From NCBI GenBank assembly GCA_964584665.1, contig CAZPAO010000001.1, positions 119,696 through 183,695 of the forward strand: a stretch of DNA of 64,000 nt, read 5' to 3'. Positions 28,382 through 39,782 of this stretch are shown here, one piece after another. The stretch's first letter is position 1. Every line of letters starts with the position of its first letter. A model generated the notes under the pieces. The model did not search any database. It saw only the letters and a list, made by a program, of their open reading frames with translations, and had not been told where the DNA came from. Both the position numbers and the translations under genes were made by a program. The DNA is from DASUBN01 sp964584665 (lineage in GTDB: Bacteria; Pseudomonadota; Gammaproteobacteria; Natronospirales; REEB76).

Positions 28382-29671
28382 GTGAAGTTCGCGATGCGTT
28401 TGGCGGGGGTAGTGGGACTCTGGCTGGCCGTGGCCACGGCGGCGCTCGCCTCCCAGGATGTGGTGGTGGTGCTGGATAACTCCGGCAGCATGCGTGCCAA
28501 CGACCCCAGCCGCCTCGCTCCCCAGGCCGTCACCCAGTTCGTGCAGGGCCTCAAGGGCGATGTACGCCTCTCCATCATCGAGTTTGCCAACACCCCCACA
28601 GTGCTGATGCCGCTAACGCCGCTGGACGATAACGCCCGTGCTGAGGCCCAGGCGGCGGTCCAGAAGCTCGACTACAAGGGCCAGTGGACCGACACCGGTG
28701 CCGCCCTGGAGCGGGCGCTCTACGAGATCGACACCCACGGCCGCCCGGACGCGCTGCGTTGCGTGGTGCTCATGACCGACGGTTACGTGGACGTGGGCAA
28801 CGCCTCCCGCGACAGCGACAAGATCCATTGGATCATCCAGTCCTTGATCCCTGAGGCGGTGGCCAAGCGCACCCGCATCTTCGGCATTGCCTTCACCGAC
28901 CAGGCTGACTACGAGCTCCTGCAGCAGCTGGCGCAGAAGACGGGCGCCGGTTACTACCGCGCTTACCAGGCCGGCGACCTCGCCGGCATCTACAAGCAGA
29001 TCAGCGACATCCTCACCACCGCCAAGCCCGTGCCGCAGCCCGAGGACGTGGGCAACCTGCAGCAACCCGCTGCGGTCGCGCCCGCCGCGGGCCCCCAGGG
29101 TTTCAGCTTCAACACCCCGCTCACGCACATGCAGCAGGCCGAGGAGGATTCCTGGCGCACGCTCATCGTGGTGCTGGTGGTGCTGGTGCTCCTGGCGGTG
29201 CTGGGTGGCGGCGGTTACTACATCTGGAAGAAGGGCGGCCTCAAGAACGTGCTGCCGAAGAAGTCCGCCGATCCTGGCGCGGTGGACGGTCTGCAGGCCG
29301 TGCTCTACGACATCAGCAACCCCAACGACATCAAGCGCTATGAGCTGGGCGAGAAGGCCACCGTGATCGGCCGTGTCGCAGGCTACGACCCGGAAGTGCA
29401 GTACGTGCTGGCCGCCGAGCCCACCGTGGGACGTTGCCACGCGCTCATCGAGCGCCGCGGGCATTCTTTCTGGATCACCGACCAGGGCAGCATCAACGGC
29501 ACCTTCGTCAACGGCGAACGGGTGGCCGGCGATCATGCCCTGAAGCACGGCGATATCGTCGCCGTGCACAGGCATGAGTTCGAGTTCGTGCTGCCGGAAC
29601 TGTTCGAGTCCGAATCGACGGTACTGGCGGCGCGCGAGGAATACGGTTACGCGGAGAAGCGGCAGGCATAA
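28382..29671 (+). CDS. Envelope-spanning vWA-FHA protein
   Basis: 429 aa from a GTG with AAGGGG 8 nt upstream; an in-frame ATG 12 nt later is an alternative. Signal peptide (1-23), vWA domain (~24-205) with intact MIDAS residues D32-x-S34-x-S36, T-D-T-G and M-T-D-G, a membrane helix (~260-280) followed by positive charges, then a cytoplasmic FHA domain (~325-405; I-G-R, S-I-N-G-T-F-V-N-G). The FHA serine usually before R-x-H is Gly (V-G-R-C-H), so phosphothreonine binding may be altered. It could link an external ligand to a cytoplasmic phosphoprotein. The 267-bp upstream gap has a CAATGG...CCATTG repeat (28237-28258). Confidence 0.85.
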   Translation: MKFAMRLAGVVGLWLAVATAALASQDVVVVLDNSGSMRANDPSRLAPQAVTQFVQGLKGDVRLSIIEFANTPTVLMPLTPLDDNARAEAQAAVQKLDYKGQWTDTGAALERALYEIDTHGRPDALRCVVLMTDGYVDVGNASRDSDKIHWIIQSLIPEAVAKRTRIFGIAFTDQADYELLQQLAQKTGAGYYRAYQAGDLAGIYKQISDILTTAKPVPQPEDVGNLQQPAAVAPAAGPQGFSFNTPLTHMQQAEEDSWRTLIVVLVVLVLLAVLGGGGYYIWKKGGLKNVLPKKSADPGAVDGLQAVLYDISNPNDIKRYELGEKATVIGRVAGYDPEVQYVLAAEPTVGRCHALIERRGHSFWITDQGSINGTFVNGERVAGDHALKHGDIVAVHRHEFEFVLPELFESESTVLAAREEYGYAEKRQA

Positions 29672-29717
29672 CGATGGCGGGGCGCCCATGCCGGCGCGTC
29701 CCGTGGAGAACGACGGC

Positions 29718-30425
29718 ATGATGCACGCACATCTGGCCTATCACTGGCGCCGCAGCCCGCGCGCCAAGTCCCTGCAGGTGCACATAACACCCTGGAACGG
29801 CATCGAGGTGGTGATCCCGCGGCACGTGAGCCGTGAGCGTGCCCGTGCCTTCGTCGCGCACCACCGCCAATGGATCCGCGACACCTGGCAACGCATGCGT
29901 GAGCAGATCGCGGATGCTGACCTGACCCTGCCCACGGCGCTGGAGTTGCGCGGTGCGGGTGAGCACTGGGAGGTGCGCTACCGCAACCGCAAGGGCGGCC
30001 GGGCGCGGGTCACCGCCACTGGCCGCACCCTCACGGTGCACTACGACGGCCACGACGAGCGCGCCGCGCGCCAGGCCTTGCGCCGCTGGCTCATGGAGCG
30101 GGGCCGGCAGCATTTCTCCGGATACCTGCCGCGCGTCTGCCATGCCACGGGCTTGAGCTTCAAGCGCCTGCAGATCCGCGGCCAGACCAGCCGCTGGGGC
30201 AGCTGCTCATCCAGCGGCACCCTCAGTCTCAACTACAAGCTCATGTTCCTGGAGCCGGAACTGGTGCGCTACCTCGTGATCCACGAGCTGGCCCATACCC
30301 GCCATCTGGATCACTCGGCGCGCTTCTGGAAACTGGTTCAGGAGTTCGAACCCAAGTGCCATGAACTGGACCAGGAACTGGGCGAGTCCTGGCGCGATGT
30401 GCCGGCCTGGGTGGAGCTGATCTAG
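29718..30425 (+). CDS. YgjP-like metallopeptidase (DUF45/M48-like)
   Basis: 235 aa from the ATG at 29718, preferred because GGAG lies 9 nt upstream; an ATG at 29688 would add 10 residues. Zinc motif H-E-L-A-H-T-R-H near residue 189, with the family block Q-T-S-R-W-G-S-C-S before it and a downstream C-H-E-L-D. E. coli YgjP is the reference; substrate unknown. It converges with the usp gene and overlaps it by 4 nt. Confidence 0.88.
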   Translation: MMHAHLAYHWRRSPRAKSLQVHITPWNGIEVVIPRHVSRERARAFVAHHRQWIRDTWQRMREQIADADLTLPTALELRGAGEHWEVRYRNRKGGRARVTATGRTLTVHYDGHDERAARQALRRWLMERGRQHFSGYLPRVCHATGLSFKRLQIRGQTSRWGSCSSSGTLSLNYKLMFLEPELVRYLVIHELAHTRHLDHSARFWKLVQEFEPKCHELDQELGESWRDVPAWVELI

Positions 30426-30883
30426 ATCCCGCTGCCGAGCACGCTGTCGTCGCATTCCTGGCGGCCCACCAGCAGGCTGCAACCGAGCTTCTCCAGCAAG
30501 GACTGGCTGGTGGGTGTCACCCACCAGCGGAACAATGAACCTTCCTCCCGATGGCCTATCACCACCAGATCCGCAGCCAGCTGCTTGGCGTGCTTCACGA
30601 TCTCTTCCACCGGCTCGCCGTGTACCGTGTGGCCCTCGGCGACCAGGCCATGGCGCTTGATGTAGCGCACGCCCTCGTCGACCGTATTGCGGTGGAACAG
30701 CGTGCGCTCCATGGGTTCGGCGTTGCTCATGCCCTGTGCCACGTGCGTGCCAGCGACGCCGGAGATCACCGCCAGGAGATGGGTCTTGGCCTTGAAATGC
30801 TTGGCGATCTCCACGCCTTCCAACAGCGCACGGCGGCCTTCGGGGCTGCCGTCATAGGCGAGCAAGATGGTGCGATAAGCCAT
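30422..30883 (-). CDS. Universal stress protein (UspA family)
   Basis: 153 aa single Usp domain: N-terminal I-L-L-A-Y-D-G-S-P-E-G, central E-I-V-K-H-A-K, and C-terminal L-V-V-I-G-H-R-E-E-G. The usual ATP-binding G-x2-G-x9-G(S/T) is degenerate (G-H-R-E-E-G-S-L-F then no S/T-G), suggesting a non-ATP-binding member. Role in stress survival is by family only. Stands alone, divergent from the sulfurtransferase. Confidence 0.88.
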   Translation of the reverse strand: MAYRTILLAYDGSPEGRRALLEGVEIAKHFKAKTHLLAVISGVAGTHVAQGMSNAEPMERTLFHRNTVDEGVRYIKRHGLVAEGHTVHGEPVEEIVKHAKQLAADLVVIGHREEGSLFRWWVTPTSQSLLEKLGCSLLVGRQECDDSVLGSGI

Positions 30884-31016
30884 GGTGCGGTCTCCTGAGC
30901 TAGCTGGGATAACGATAGCACCGCTGCACGACGGAAAGCGCGGGACCGGATTAGGTCCAATGCCCGCTCTCTGCGATTTGACCGGAAACGGGAGAGGGCC
31001 GGTCTATACTGGACCC

Positions 31017-31877
31017 ATGTTCGATGCATTGGTCGAGACCGAAGTCCTCGCCGCGCACCTGGATGATCCGGCCTGGGTGGTGTGCGATTGCCGTTCCGTG
31101 CTCACGGATCCCGAAGCGGGTCCGCGGTTTTATGCCGAGAGCCATATCCCCGGCGCACGATACATGCACCTGGAGCGGGACCTTTCCGGTCCGCTCACAC
31201 CCGATACCGGGCGCCATCCCTTGCCGGACCCTGCGCGGCTCGCGGCGGTGCTAGGCCGCGCCGGCATCGGCGCCGAGACGCAGGTGGTGGCCTATGACGA
31301 TGCGGGCGGCGCCTATGCGGCACGCCTGTGGTGGCTCCTGCGCTGGCTCGGGCACACTCAGGTGGCGGTGCTGAACGGGGGCTGGCAGCAGTGGCTGAAG
31401 GAAGCCCATCCGGTGACTGCGGAACCTCCGCGCGTGCAGCCCCGAGAGTTCGCTTACCGTGAGCCGGACCGCGAGGCCTGGCTCAGCACCTCTGAAGTGC
31501 TGGAGCTTGTGCGCGGGCGCAAGCATGGCCTGCTGCTGGACGCGCGCGGCCCGGCACGCTTCAGCGGCGCGGAGGAACCCATCGATCCTGTCGCGGGGCA
31601 CGTGCCGGGCGCCCTAAACCTGCCGTTCGCCACCAACCTGGCGCCGGATGGCCGCTTCAAGTGCCCGGCGGAGTTGCGTCAGCGATTCGAGCCGCTTCTA
31701 CACGGGTGCCGGGCCGACGAACTCGTGAACATGTGCGGCTCCGGCGTCACTGCCTGCCACAACCTGCTGGCCATGGAAGCCGCCGGCATCAAGGGAGCGC
31801 GCCTCTATGCCGGTTCCTGGAGCGAATGGATACGCGATCCGGCGCGGCCGGTGGCAAGGGCTGTGCCTCCGCTCTGA
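31017..31877 (+). CDS. sseA: Sulfurtransferase (thiosulfate/3-mercaptopyruvate type)
   Basis: 286 aa from the ATG at 31017, two rhodanese domains. The N-terminal domain is inactive (Asp in place of Cys at Y-D-D-A-G-G); the C-terminal domain has the active loop C-G-S-G-V-T-A-C, the form typical of 3-mercaptopyruvate sulfurtransferases. Transfers sulfane sulfur to cyanide or thiols; cytoplasmic (no signal). Confidence 0.88.
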   Translation: MFDALVETEVLAAHLDDPAWVVCDCRSVLTDPEAGPRFYAESHIPGARYMHLERDLSGPLTPDTGRHPLPDPARLAAVLGRAGIGAETQVVAYDDAGGAYAARLWWLLRWLGHTQVAVLNGGWQQWLKEAHPVTAEPPRVQPREFAYREPDREAWLSTSEVLELVRGRKHGLLLDARGPARFSGAEEPIDPVAGHVPGALNLPFATNLAPDGRFKCPAELRQRFEPLLHGCRADELVNMCGSGVTACHNLLAMEAAGIKGARLYAGSWSEWIRDPARPVARAVPPL

Positions 31878-32082
31878 TCGGGTCCGGATCCGGCCAGTGC
31901 GCCCCCCGTAACAGGCGGTAACATGGGTGCAGATCATGGCCAGAAGATGATTAATATCTGAATTTTCCCGAAACCCCGTGTCATCGCGCCATCCTTGAGC
32001 TACGTTCTATACCTGGAATACCCGCATGAGCGGGACAGTCTTATGTGATGAGGCGCAAACGCATAGCAGCAGGAGGTCGCTT

Positions 32083-32523
32083 ATGAAGGTTTCTAAAGGC
32101 AGATTCGCGGTCGTGACGGCGGTATTGCTCGCCCTGGTGAGCGTGGCCGGCATGGCGGCATCGGATTCCCCGTTCCTGGGCACCCAGGGCGATCCGCATG
32201 GCACGCTGTATCTCAACGTCGACCAGACCGCCAAGCAGACGTATCCGGTGCAGGTCTGGACGGTGGACGGCAAGCTCACCAACCGCAACGACCAGGGCAT
32301 GCTGTGGGTCAAGCCCGGCGACTACACCCTGGGCGTGAAACTCGCCAAGAGCGTGAACCTGGCGGACATCCCGGGCATGCAGCGTCGCGCCGGCTACGGC
32401 CAGGACCAGCATGACCTGAAGATCACCGTGGAGCAGGGCAAGTCCTACTACATCGGTGCCAAGTTCGATGCGTCCGGCAAGTGGGAGCCGGTGGTCTGGA
32501 AGACGGAAGACCAGAAGAACTGA
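32083..32523 (+). CDS. Small secreted protein of unknown function
   Basis: 146 aa from the ATG at 32083 after a strong AGGAGG site. Signal peptide ending near A-M-A-A (~26). The mature part is a probable beta-sandwich with W-V-K-P-G-D-Y-T-L and G-K-S-Y-Y-I-G-A-K-F segments, patterns seen in carboxypeptidase-regulatory-like or lipoprotein families that line up surface beta strands. No firm family. Followed by a strong terminator, so a monocistronic, probably well-expressed gene. Confidence 0.75.
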   Translation: MKVSKGRFAVVTAVLLALVSVAGMAASDSPFLGTQGDPHGTLYLNVDQTAKQTYPVQVWTVDGKLTNRNDQGMLWVKPGDYTLGVKLAKSVNLADIPGMQRRAGYGQDQHDLKITVEQGKSYYIGAKFDASGKWEPVVWKTEDQKN

Positions 32524-32545
32524 ACCGGATCAGGTTCCGATCCTA

Positions 32546-32578
32546 GAAATACCCCGCCTACGCGGGGTATTTCTTTTT
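32546..32578 (+). terminator. Intrinsic terminator
   Basis: Perfect 12-bp stem GAAATACCCCGC/GCGGGGTATTTC with a 4-nt loop, followed by TTTTT. Confidence 0.92.
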
Positions 32579-32624
32579 CGGTGCAGTAGAATATGGAACA
32601 CCCTTTTCCTATGGACTCCACACG

Positions 32625-33194
32625 ATGAAACGCCTCGCCGTGCTCCTGGCTTTCGCATCCCTGTCCGCCGGCGCTGCCCATGCAGACGACGCGACGCCTT
32701 TCTACGTGAGCGCCGGCGTCGGCCACGTCTCCGTGGACAAGGGCAGCATCTCCCTCAGCGGCGGGTCCGGCGGAGGCATCAACGGCACCGACACCGCCGT
32801 CAGCCTGTCAGGTGGATATCAGTTCGATCCGCACTTCGGCATCGAGCTGGGCTACCACGATTACGGCACTCCTACGGCCTTCAGCCAGACGGGCTTCATC
32901 CTCGCCGAGTGCCCGGCCTCGTTCTCCTGCCCCAAGGTCAGCGGCATTACGGCGGAAGTGCTGGGTCGCATGGAACTGGTGCCGGACCTGGACGGCATCC
33001 TGCGGGCCGGCGTGCTGGCCTGGAACATCGGCTCTCCCGGATTGTCCTTCCTCAAGGACACCAGCGGCAATGCCTTCATCTACGGCATCGGCGTGCAGCA
33101 CCATTTCGACTACGGCCTGAGCGTGGACGTCACCTATGAACGCTCCAATTTCACCACGGAAGAGACGCGGATAGGATTGAGCTACGCATTCTGA
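32625..33194 (+). CDS. Small outer-membrane beta-barrel protein
   Basis: 189 aa. Signal peptide with A-H-A cleavage near 22, then alternating amphipathic strands (F-Y-V-S-A-G-V-G-H, A-V-S-L-S-G-G-Y-Q-F, F-G-I-E-L-G-Y) and a terminal aromatic, G-L-S-Y-A-F, the usual signal for BAM insertion. Fits the eight-stranded OmpA/OmpX/OmpW-like group. Function unknown. It ends at a bidirectional terminator shared with acnA. Confidence 0.85.
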   Translation: MKRLAVLLAFASLSAGAAHADDATPFYVSAGVGHVSVDKGSISLSGGSGGGINGTDTAVSLSGGYQFDPHFGIELGYHDYGTPTAFSQTGFILAECPASFSCPKVSGITAEVLGRMELVPDLDGILRAGVLAWNIGSPGLSFLKDTSGNAFIYGIGVQHHFDYGLSVDVTYERSNFTTEETRIGLSYAF

Positions 33195-33210
33195 ACCGGA
33201 GCGCTACCTG

Positions 33211-33246
33211 AAAAGAAAAGCCCCGCCGAAGCGGGGCTTTTTATTT
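33211..33246. terminator. Bidirectional intrinsic terminator
   Basis: 10-bp stem AAAGCCCCGC/GCGGGGCTTT with a CGAA loop; T-rich on the plus strand (33238-33246) and A-rich upstream (33211-33219), so it can also end the convergent acnA transcript. Confidence 0.9.
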
Positions 33247-33263
33247 CCGGCCCAGGATGCCAA

Positions 33264-35915
<2,652 letters not shown>

Positions 35916-36036
35916 GACGCCTCCGGTTAGGGATGATGATCCCCGTCGGGGCCGGCTTTGGGTACGCGGACATGCCGTCGGGGAAGGGATGCACTGAGGA
36001 TGCCTATTATAAGGTAAGCGTCCCGTCCGAGGCAGG

Positions 36037-37173
36037 TCAGACCGCGCTCGCGCGGAGACCCTGTCCGGCGTCTATGACCGCCGGGGCCTCGATGACACCG
36101 CCGCCCAAGCACTCATCCTCACGGTAGAAAACAGCGTATTGTCCAGGCGTCAACGCCCGTTGCGGCGCGTCGAACTCCACTTTGGCGCGGCCATCCGCGA
36201 TGTGCGCGAGGATGCAGGCCTGGTCCGCCTGCCGGTAGCGGGTCTTGGCGCCGCAACGCAGGGGCATAACGGGGGCATCGCCGGCTACCCAGCGCAGCCG
36301 CGTCGCCGTGAGTCCGCCGCTGAGCAAGGCCGGGTGATCATGGCCCTGCACCACCAAAAGGCGGTTCCGCTCCATGTCCTTCCCGGCCACGTACCAGGGT
36401 TCCGCGGCCGTGTCCCGCTGCCCGCCGATGCCGATGCCCGAGCGCTGGCCCAGGGTGTAGAACATGAGCCCGTTATGGCGGCCCATGACGCGGCCCTCGG
36501 GCGTCACGATGTCGCCCGGCTGGGCTGGCAGGTACTTGCCCAGGAACTCAGTGAAGCGGCGCTCGCCGATGAAGCAGATTCCGGTGCTGTCCTTCTTCGC
36601 GTGGTTGGCGAAACCCGCCTCCCGCGCCAGGGCCCGGGTGTCGGTCTTCAGCAACTCGCCCAGAGGGAAGAGGGCACGCTGCAATGCCGCCTGGGGCACG
36701 GCATGCAAGAAGTAGCTCTGGTCCTTGGAATCATCCAGCGCCTTCAGCAGCTTGACACCCGCCGGGCCGGGCGCGAGGCGCGCATAGTGCCCCGTGGCGA
36801 TCCGCGTCGCGCCCAGGCGCAGTGCATGCTCCAGGAAAGCCTTGAACTTGATCTCGCTGTTGCAGAGCACATCCGGGTTCGGGGTGTACCCCGCGGCATA
36901 GCCTTCCAGGAAATGCTTGAACACCCGCTCCCGGTACTCGGCGGCGAAGTTCACCTTGTGCAGCGGTATGCCGAGGGTCTCGCATACCTGGCGCGCGTCC
37001 TGGAAGTCCTCTGCGGCGGTGCAGTAGCTCTCGTCCTCGCCGTCCTCCCAGTTGTCCATGAACAGGCCTTCCACGGCGTGGCCCGCGCGCTTCAACAGCA
37101 GCGCGGCCACGGCGGAGTCCACGCCGCCGGAGAGGCCGACGATGACGCGGGTGGAGGAGGGGACGGAAGACAT
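36037..37173 (-). CDS. mnmA: tRNA-specific 2-thiouridylase MnmA
   Basis: 378 aa from the ATG at 37173. Adenylating P-loop S-G-G-V-D-S near residue 15, catalytic Cys in L-C-N-S-E-I-K-F-K and second Cys in S-T-G-I-C-F-I-G-E-R. Adds the 2-thio group to U34 of Lys, Glu and Gln tRNAs. Last gene in the run purB-roxA-nudJ-mnmA; 44 nt after nudJ. Confidence 0.96.
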   Translation of the reverse strand: MSSVPSSTRVIVGLSGGVDSAVAALLLKRAGHAVEGLFMDNWEDGEDESYCTAAEDFQDARQVCETLGIPLHKVNFAAEYRERVFKHFLEGYAAGYTPNPDVLCNSEIKFKAFLEHALRLGATRIATGHYARLAPGPAGVKLLKALDDSKDQSYFLHAVPQAALQRALFPLGELLKTDTRALAREAGFANHAKKDSTGICFIGERRFTEFLGKYLPAQPGDIVTPEGRVMGRHNGLMFYTLGQRSGIGIGGQRDTAAEPWYVAGKDMERNRLLVVQGHDHPALLSGGLTATRLRWVAGDAPVMPLRCGAKTRYRQADQACILAHIADGRAKVEFDAPQRALTPGQYAVFYREDECLGGGVIEAPAVIDAGQGLRASAV

Positions 37174-37217
37174 GAGGGGTATTTTACGCTGGACCCATGC
37201 AGGCGTCCGGTCCAAGC

Positions 37218-37685
37218 TCAGACGAGCAGGGATTCCAGGTCCGTGACGTGACTCAGGAGTTGCAGGGGGTAACGGGCCCCCGCCAGGGCGTCATCGATGC
37301 AGCGCAGCACCATGGGGCTGCGCAACGCGTATTTGCCGTCCGCGAGTTCCGTCCGGCTGAGCCAATGGGGCGCGACGATGCCCTTGTCCAGGGGCCGCGC
37401 GGGGTCATGGCGCAGGCAACGTCCGTGGAAGGCGACCCGCAGGAAGGTGGCATCCACCTCGGGGTTCTTCCAGAGATAGATGCCGGTGACGGCATCCGGC
37501 GTGAACTCCCAGCCGGTCTCCTCCAGGGTTTCGCGGCGCACCGCGTCGATGAAGCTCTCGCCCGGCTCCAGGTGACCGGCAGGGTTGTTGAAGACGCGTT
37601 TGCCGCGGACTTCCTCCTCCACCACCAGGAAGCGGCCGTCTCTCTCGGCGATGGCGGCAACAGTGACGTGAGGCTTCCAGACCAT
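37218..37685 (-). CDS. nudJ: NudJ-like Nudix phosphatase
   Basis: 155 aa. Complete Nudix box: G-H-L-E-P-G-E-S-F then R-E-T-L-E-E-T-G-W. E. coli NudJ hydrolyses thiamine pyrophosphate, HMP-PP and nucleoside triphosphates, releasing phosphate; its gene also sits next to mnmA. The start overlaps the preceding stop (TGATG). Confidence 0.92.
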   Translation of the reverse strand: MVWKPHVTVAAIAERDGRFLVVEEEVRGKRVFNNPAGHLEPGESFIDAVRRETLEETGWEFTPDAVTGIYLWKNPEVDATFLRVAFHGRCLRHDPARPLDKGIVAPHWLSRTELADGKYALRSPMVLRCIDDALAGARYPLQLLSHVTDLESLLV

Positions 37686-38179
37686 CAGATGCCGAGCCTC
37701 CGGAACTCAGGATCCGGTTCCGCTTTCTCCCAGATCCCCTCGAAGTCCCTGAGGTGCAGCCGCGCTTCCAGGGGCGCATGCACGTCGGCGTAACCTTCGT
37801 AGCGGGTGGAGATGGGGCGGAACAGCAATGCGGTCTCGTCGGCGATGAGATAGGTCTCGGCGAGCGCCGCATGGTCGTGGGCGGCCCGGCGTACCTCTAT
37901 ATAGGAACTGAAGCGTTGAGCCAGGTTCATCAGCCGGTGCCCGGCGCGTATGGAGGCACCCGGGTCGATGCTCACCACGCGGATGCGGCTCATGCGCGAG
38001 CGGGCAGCCAGCGCCTGTACCACCTTGATGAACTCCTCCTTGTCGTAAAGCAGCGGTTCCAGGTCGCGGCTGAAGAGCGCGAGGCCGCGCGTGGCCACGG
38101 CTGCGACCGCCACCGAAGCCTCGCGGTTGTCCGTCAGGGTCTCGAGGCGCTTGTAGGTATCGCTGCGGGGTGTCTCCAT
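37685..38179 (-). CDS. Conserved protein of unknown function beside a GNAT gene
   Basis: 164 aa, soluble. Mixed alpha/beta with L-I-A-D-E-T-A-L-L-F-R-P-I-S-T-R-Y-E-G-Y-A-D in the C-terminal half and a Glu/Asp-rich end. It starts immediately after the GNAT stop with a GAGGAG site. I believe it belongs to an uncharacterised domain family that is fused to GNAT acetyltransferases in some gammaproteobacteria, which would make it a functional partner; that link is from memory and unproven. Confidence 0.6.
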   Translation of the reverse strand: METPRSDTYKRLETLTDNREASVAVAAVATRGLALFSRDLEPLLYDKEEFIKVVQALAARSRMSRIRVVSIDPGASIRAGHRLMNLAQRFSSYIEVRRAAHDHAALAETYLIADETALLFRPISTRYEGYADVHAPLEARLHLRDFEGIWEKAEPDPEFRRLGI

Positions 38180-38608
38180 CTAGAGGCTCCTCTGCATGTG
38201 CCGGTGCGGGATGCCGGCTTCCAGGAACTCTTCGCCGTGTGCTTTGAAGCCATGTTTGCGGTAGAAGCCGAGCGCGTGGCTCTGGGCATTCAGGCGGCAG
38301 GAGGGGAGGCCGCGCTGGCGCGCGCTCTCCACCAGGAACTGCAGCAGTGCAGCACCGACGCCGGTATTGCGCCAATCCTTCGTCACGGCCATGCGGCCGA
38401 TCTTGCCGTCCGGGGTAAGGCGTCCGGTGCCGATGGGCGTGCCATCCGCATCCAAGGCCAGCACGTGCACGCAGAGGGGGTCCATGTCATCCCACTCGAT
38501 CTCCTGCGGCACCTGCTGCTCGACGATGAACACCTCGGTGCGAACGGCGCGCATCGCCTCGCGCTCACGCTCCCAGTCGGCGAGGCGCAGGTGGAATTCG
38601 CGGTTCAT
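38180..38608 (-). CDS. GNAT-family N-acetyltransferase
   Basis: 142 aa from the ATG at 38608 (ATGA overlap with roxA). GNAT motif A: R-M-A-V-T-K-D-W-R-N-T-G-V-G-A-A-L-L, binding acetyl-CoA, followed by the motif B Y-R-K-H-G-F-K. The F-I-V-E-Q-Q-V-P-Q-E-I-E-W-D segment is typical of the ElaA-like/YjcF subgroup. Substrate unknown; a ribosomal or small-molecule amine is possible given roxA upstream. Confidence 0.88.
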   Translation of the reverse strand: MNREFHLRLADWEREREAMRAVRTEVFIVEQQVPQEIEWDDMDPLCVHVLALDADGTPIGTGRLTPDGKIGRMAVTKDWRNTGVGAALLQFLVESARQRGLPSCRLNAQSHALGFYRKHGFKAHGEEFLEAGIPHRHMQRSL

Positions 38609-39774
38609 GGATCCCATACCAGCTGGCCCGCGTCGAGCCATGCCAACAACAGCGATTGGACCTGGGGATTGGCCGCGAGTCTCTGCAGTCTCTCCGTGTC
38701 GAGAGCGCGGGACGCGCCCAGGAGTTCCGCGAAACCCGTCAGCCGCTCCGGCAAGGGATGATGCTCCCCGTCCACGAAGAGATGGCAGGACTGCCTCGCG
38801 CTGAACCAGGCCACGCGTACTGCCGGATGCCAGCCCAGTCGCCGCCGTTCCATGCCCGCCTTGAGCTTGGAAGCGTTGGTGCGGCGCGCCGGCGCCACGG
38901 GCTTGAGCCAGGGTTTAGATTCCGTCATGAAGCGGCCGAACCAGACGTCCAGGGCATCGTCGGAAGGCTTGAACTGCGCGCGCAGCATCTGGCGCGCACG
39001 GGCACGTGCCTCGAGCGTGAGTTCGCCGGGATTGGCGGCGGGCACCAGGTCCGGATCCGTGTAGTGCAGGCCGCTCTCGGCCCCTTCGATCATCAGCGCA
39101 GCGAAGTCCGCCAGCATCTCCGCCTGTGAGGGGGCGCGGAAACCGATGGAGTAGGTCATGCACTCGCCGAAAGCCACGCCGTGATGCGCGACACCCGGCG
39201 GCAGGTACAGCATGTCGCCGGGCATGAGCAGCCAACTCTCCTCCGGCGCGAAGGCCTGCACCTGCTTCAGCTCCAGGCCCGGCGCGGTGTGCTCAGGCTG
39301 CCGCTGGGTGCTGATGTCCCATCGACGCATGCCCTCCACCTGCAGCAGGAATACGTCATAGGCGTCCACGTGCGGGCCCACTGAGCCGCCGTCGGCGGCG
39401 TAGCTCACCATCACGTCGTCGATGCGCCAGCCGGGGATGAAGCGGAAAGGTTCCAGGAGCGGCGCCACCGCGGGCACGTGCTTGTCCACGTCCTGCACCA
39501 GCAGCGTCCAGCGGCTCTTGGGGAGTCTCTTGAAGTCTTTATGCAGGAACGGGCCATGCCGCAGGCGCCAACCCGGTGCCTTGCGCGTCTGTTCCACCAG
39601 CCGCGACTCCACGCCTTCCTCGCAGGCGAGGCCGGCCAGTTCTTCGGCGGAGATCGGTGGGGGCAGCCCCGGGAAAGCGCCGCGGATCAGCAGCGGCTTC
39701 TTCTGCCAGTGCTGCTTCAGGAACTCGCGCGGACTCAGGCCGCCGAGCAGCGTGGGTGATTCGACGGGGCGCAC
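38605..39774 (-). CDS. roxA: JmjC/cupin ribosomal oxygenase RoxA (uL16 arginine hydroxylase)
   Basis: 389 aa from a GTG at 39774 with TGAGG 7 nt upstream. Fe(II)/2-oxoglutarate JmjC fold with H-x-D (G-P-H-V-D) and distal His (V-A-H-H-G-V-A-F); the N-terminal P-L-L-I-R-G-A motif and C-terminal winged-helix region match the YcfD/RoxA family. E. coli RoxA hydroxylates Arg81 of ribosomal protein uL16. Conserved neighbour of purB and mnmA. Confidence 0.9.
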   Translation of the reverse strand: MRPVESPTLLGGLSPREFLKQHWQKKPLLIRGAFPGLPPPISAEELAGLACEEGVESRLVEQTRKAPGWRLRHGPFLHKDFKRLPKSRWTLLVQDVDKHVPAVAPLLEPFRFIPGWRIDDVMVSYAADGGSVGPHVDAYDVFLLQVEGMRRWDISTQRQPEHTAPGLELKQVQAFAPEESWLLMPGDMLYLPPGVAHHGVAFGECMTYSIGFRAPSQAEMLADFAALMIEGAESGLHYTDPDLVPAANPGELTLEARARARQMLRAQFKPSDDALDVWFGRFMTESKPWLKPVAPARRTNASKLKAGMERRRLGWHPAVRVAWFSARQSCHLFVDGEHHPLPERLTGFAELLGASRALDTERLQRLAANPQVQSLLLAWLDAGQLVWDP

Positions 39775-39782
39775 GGCGCGCC

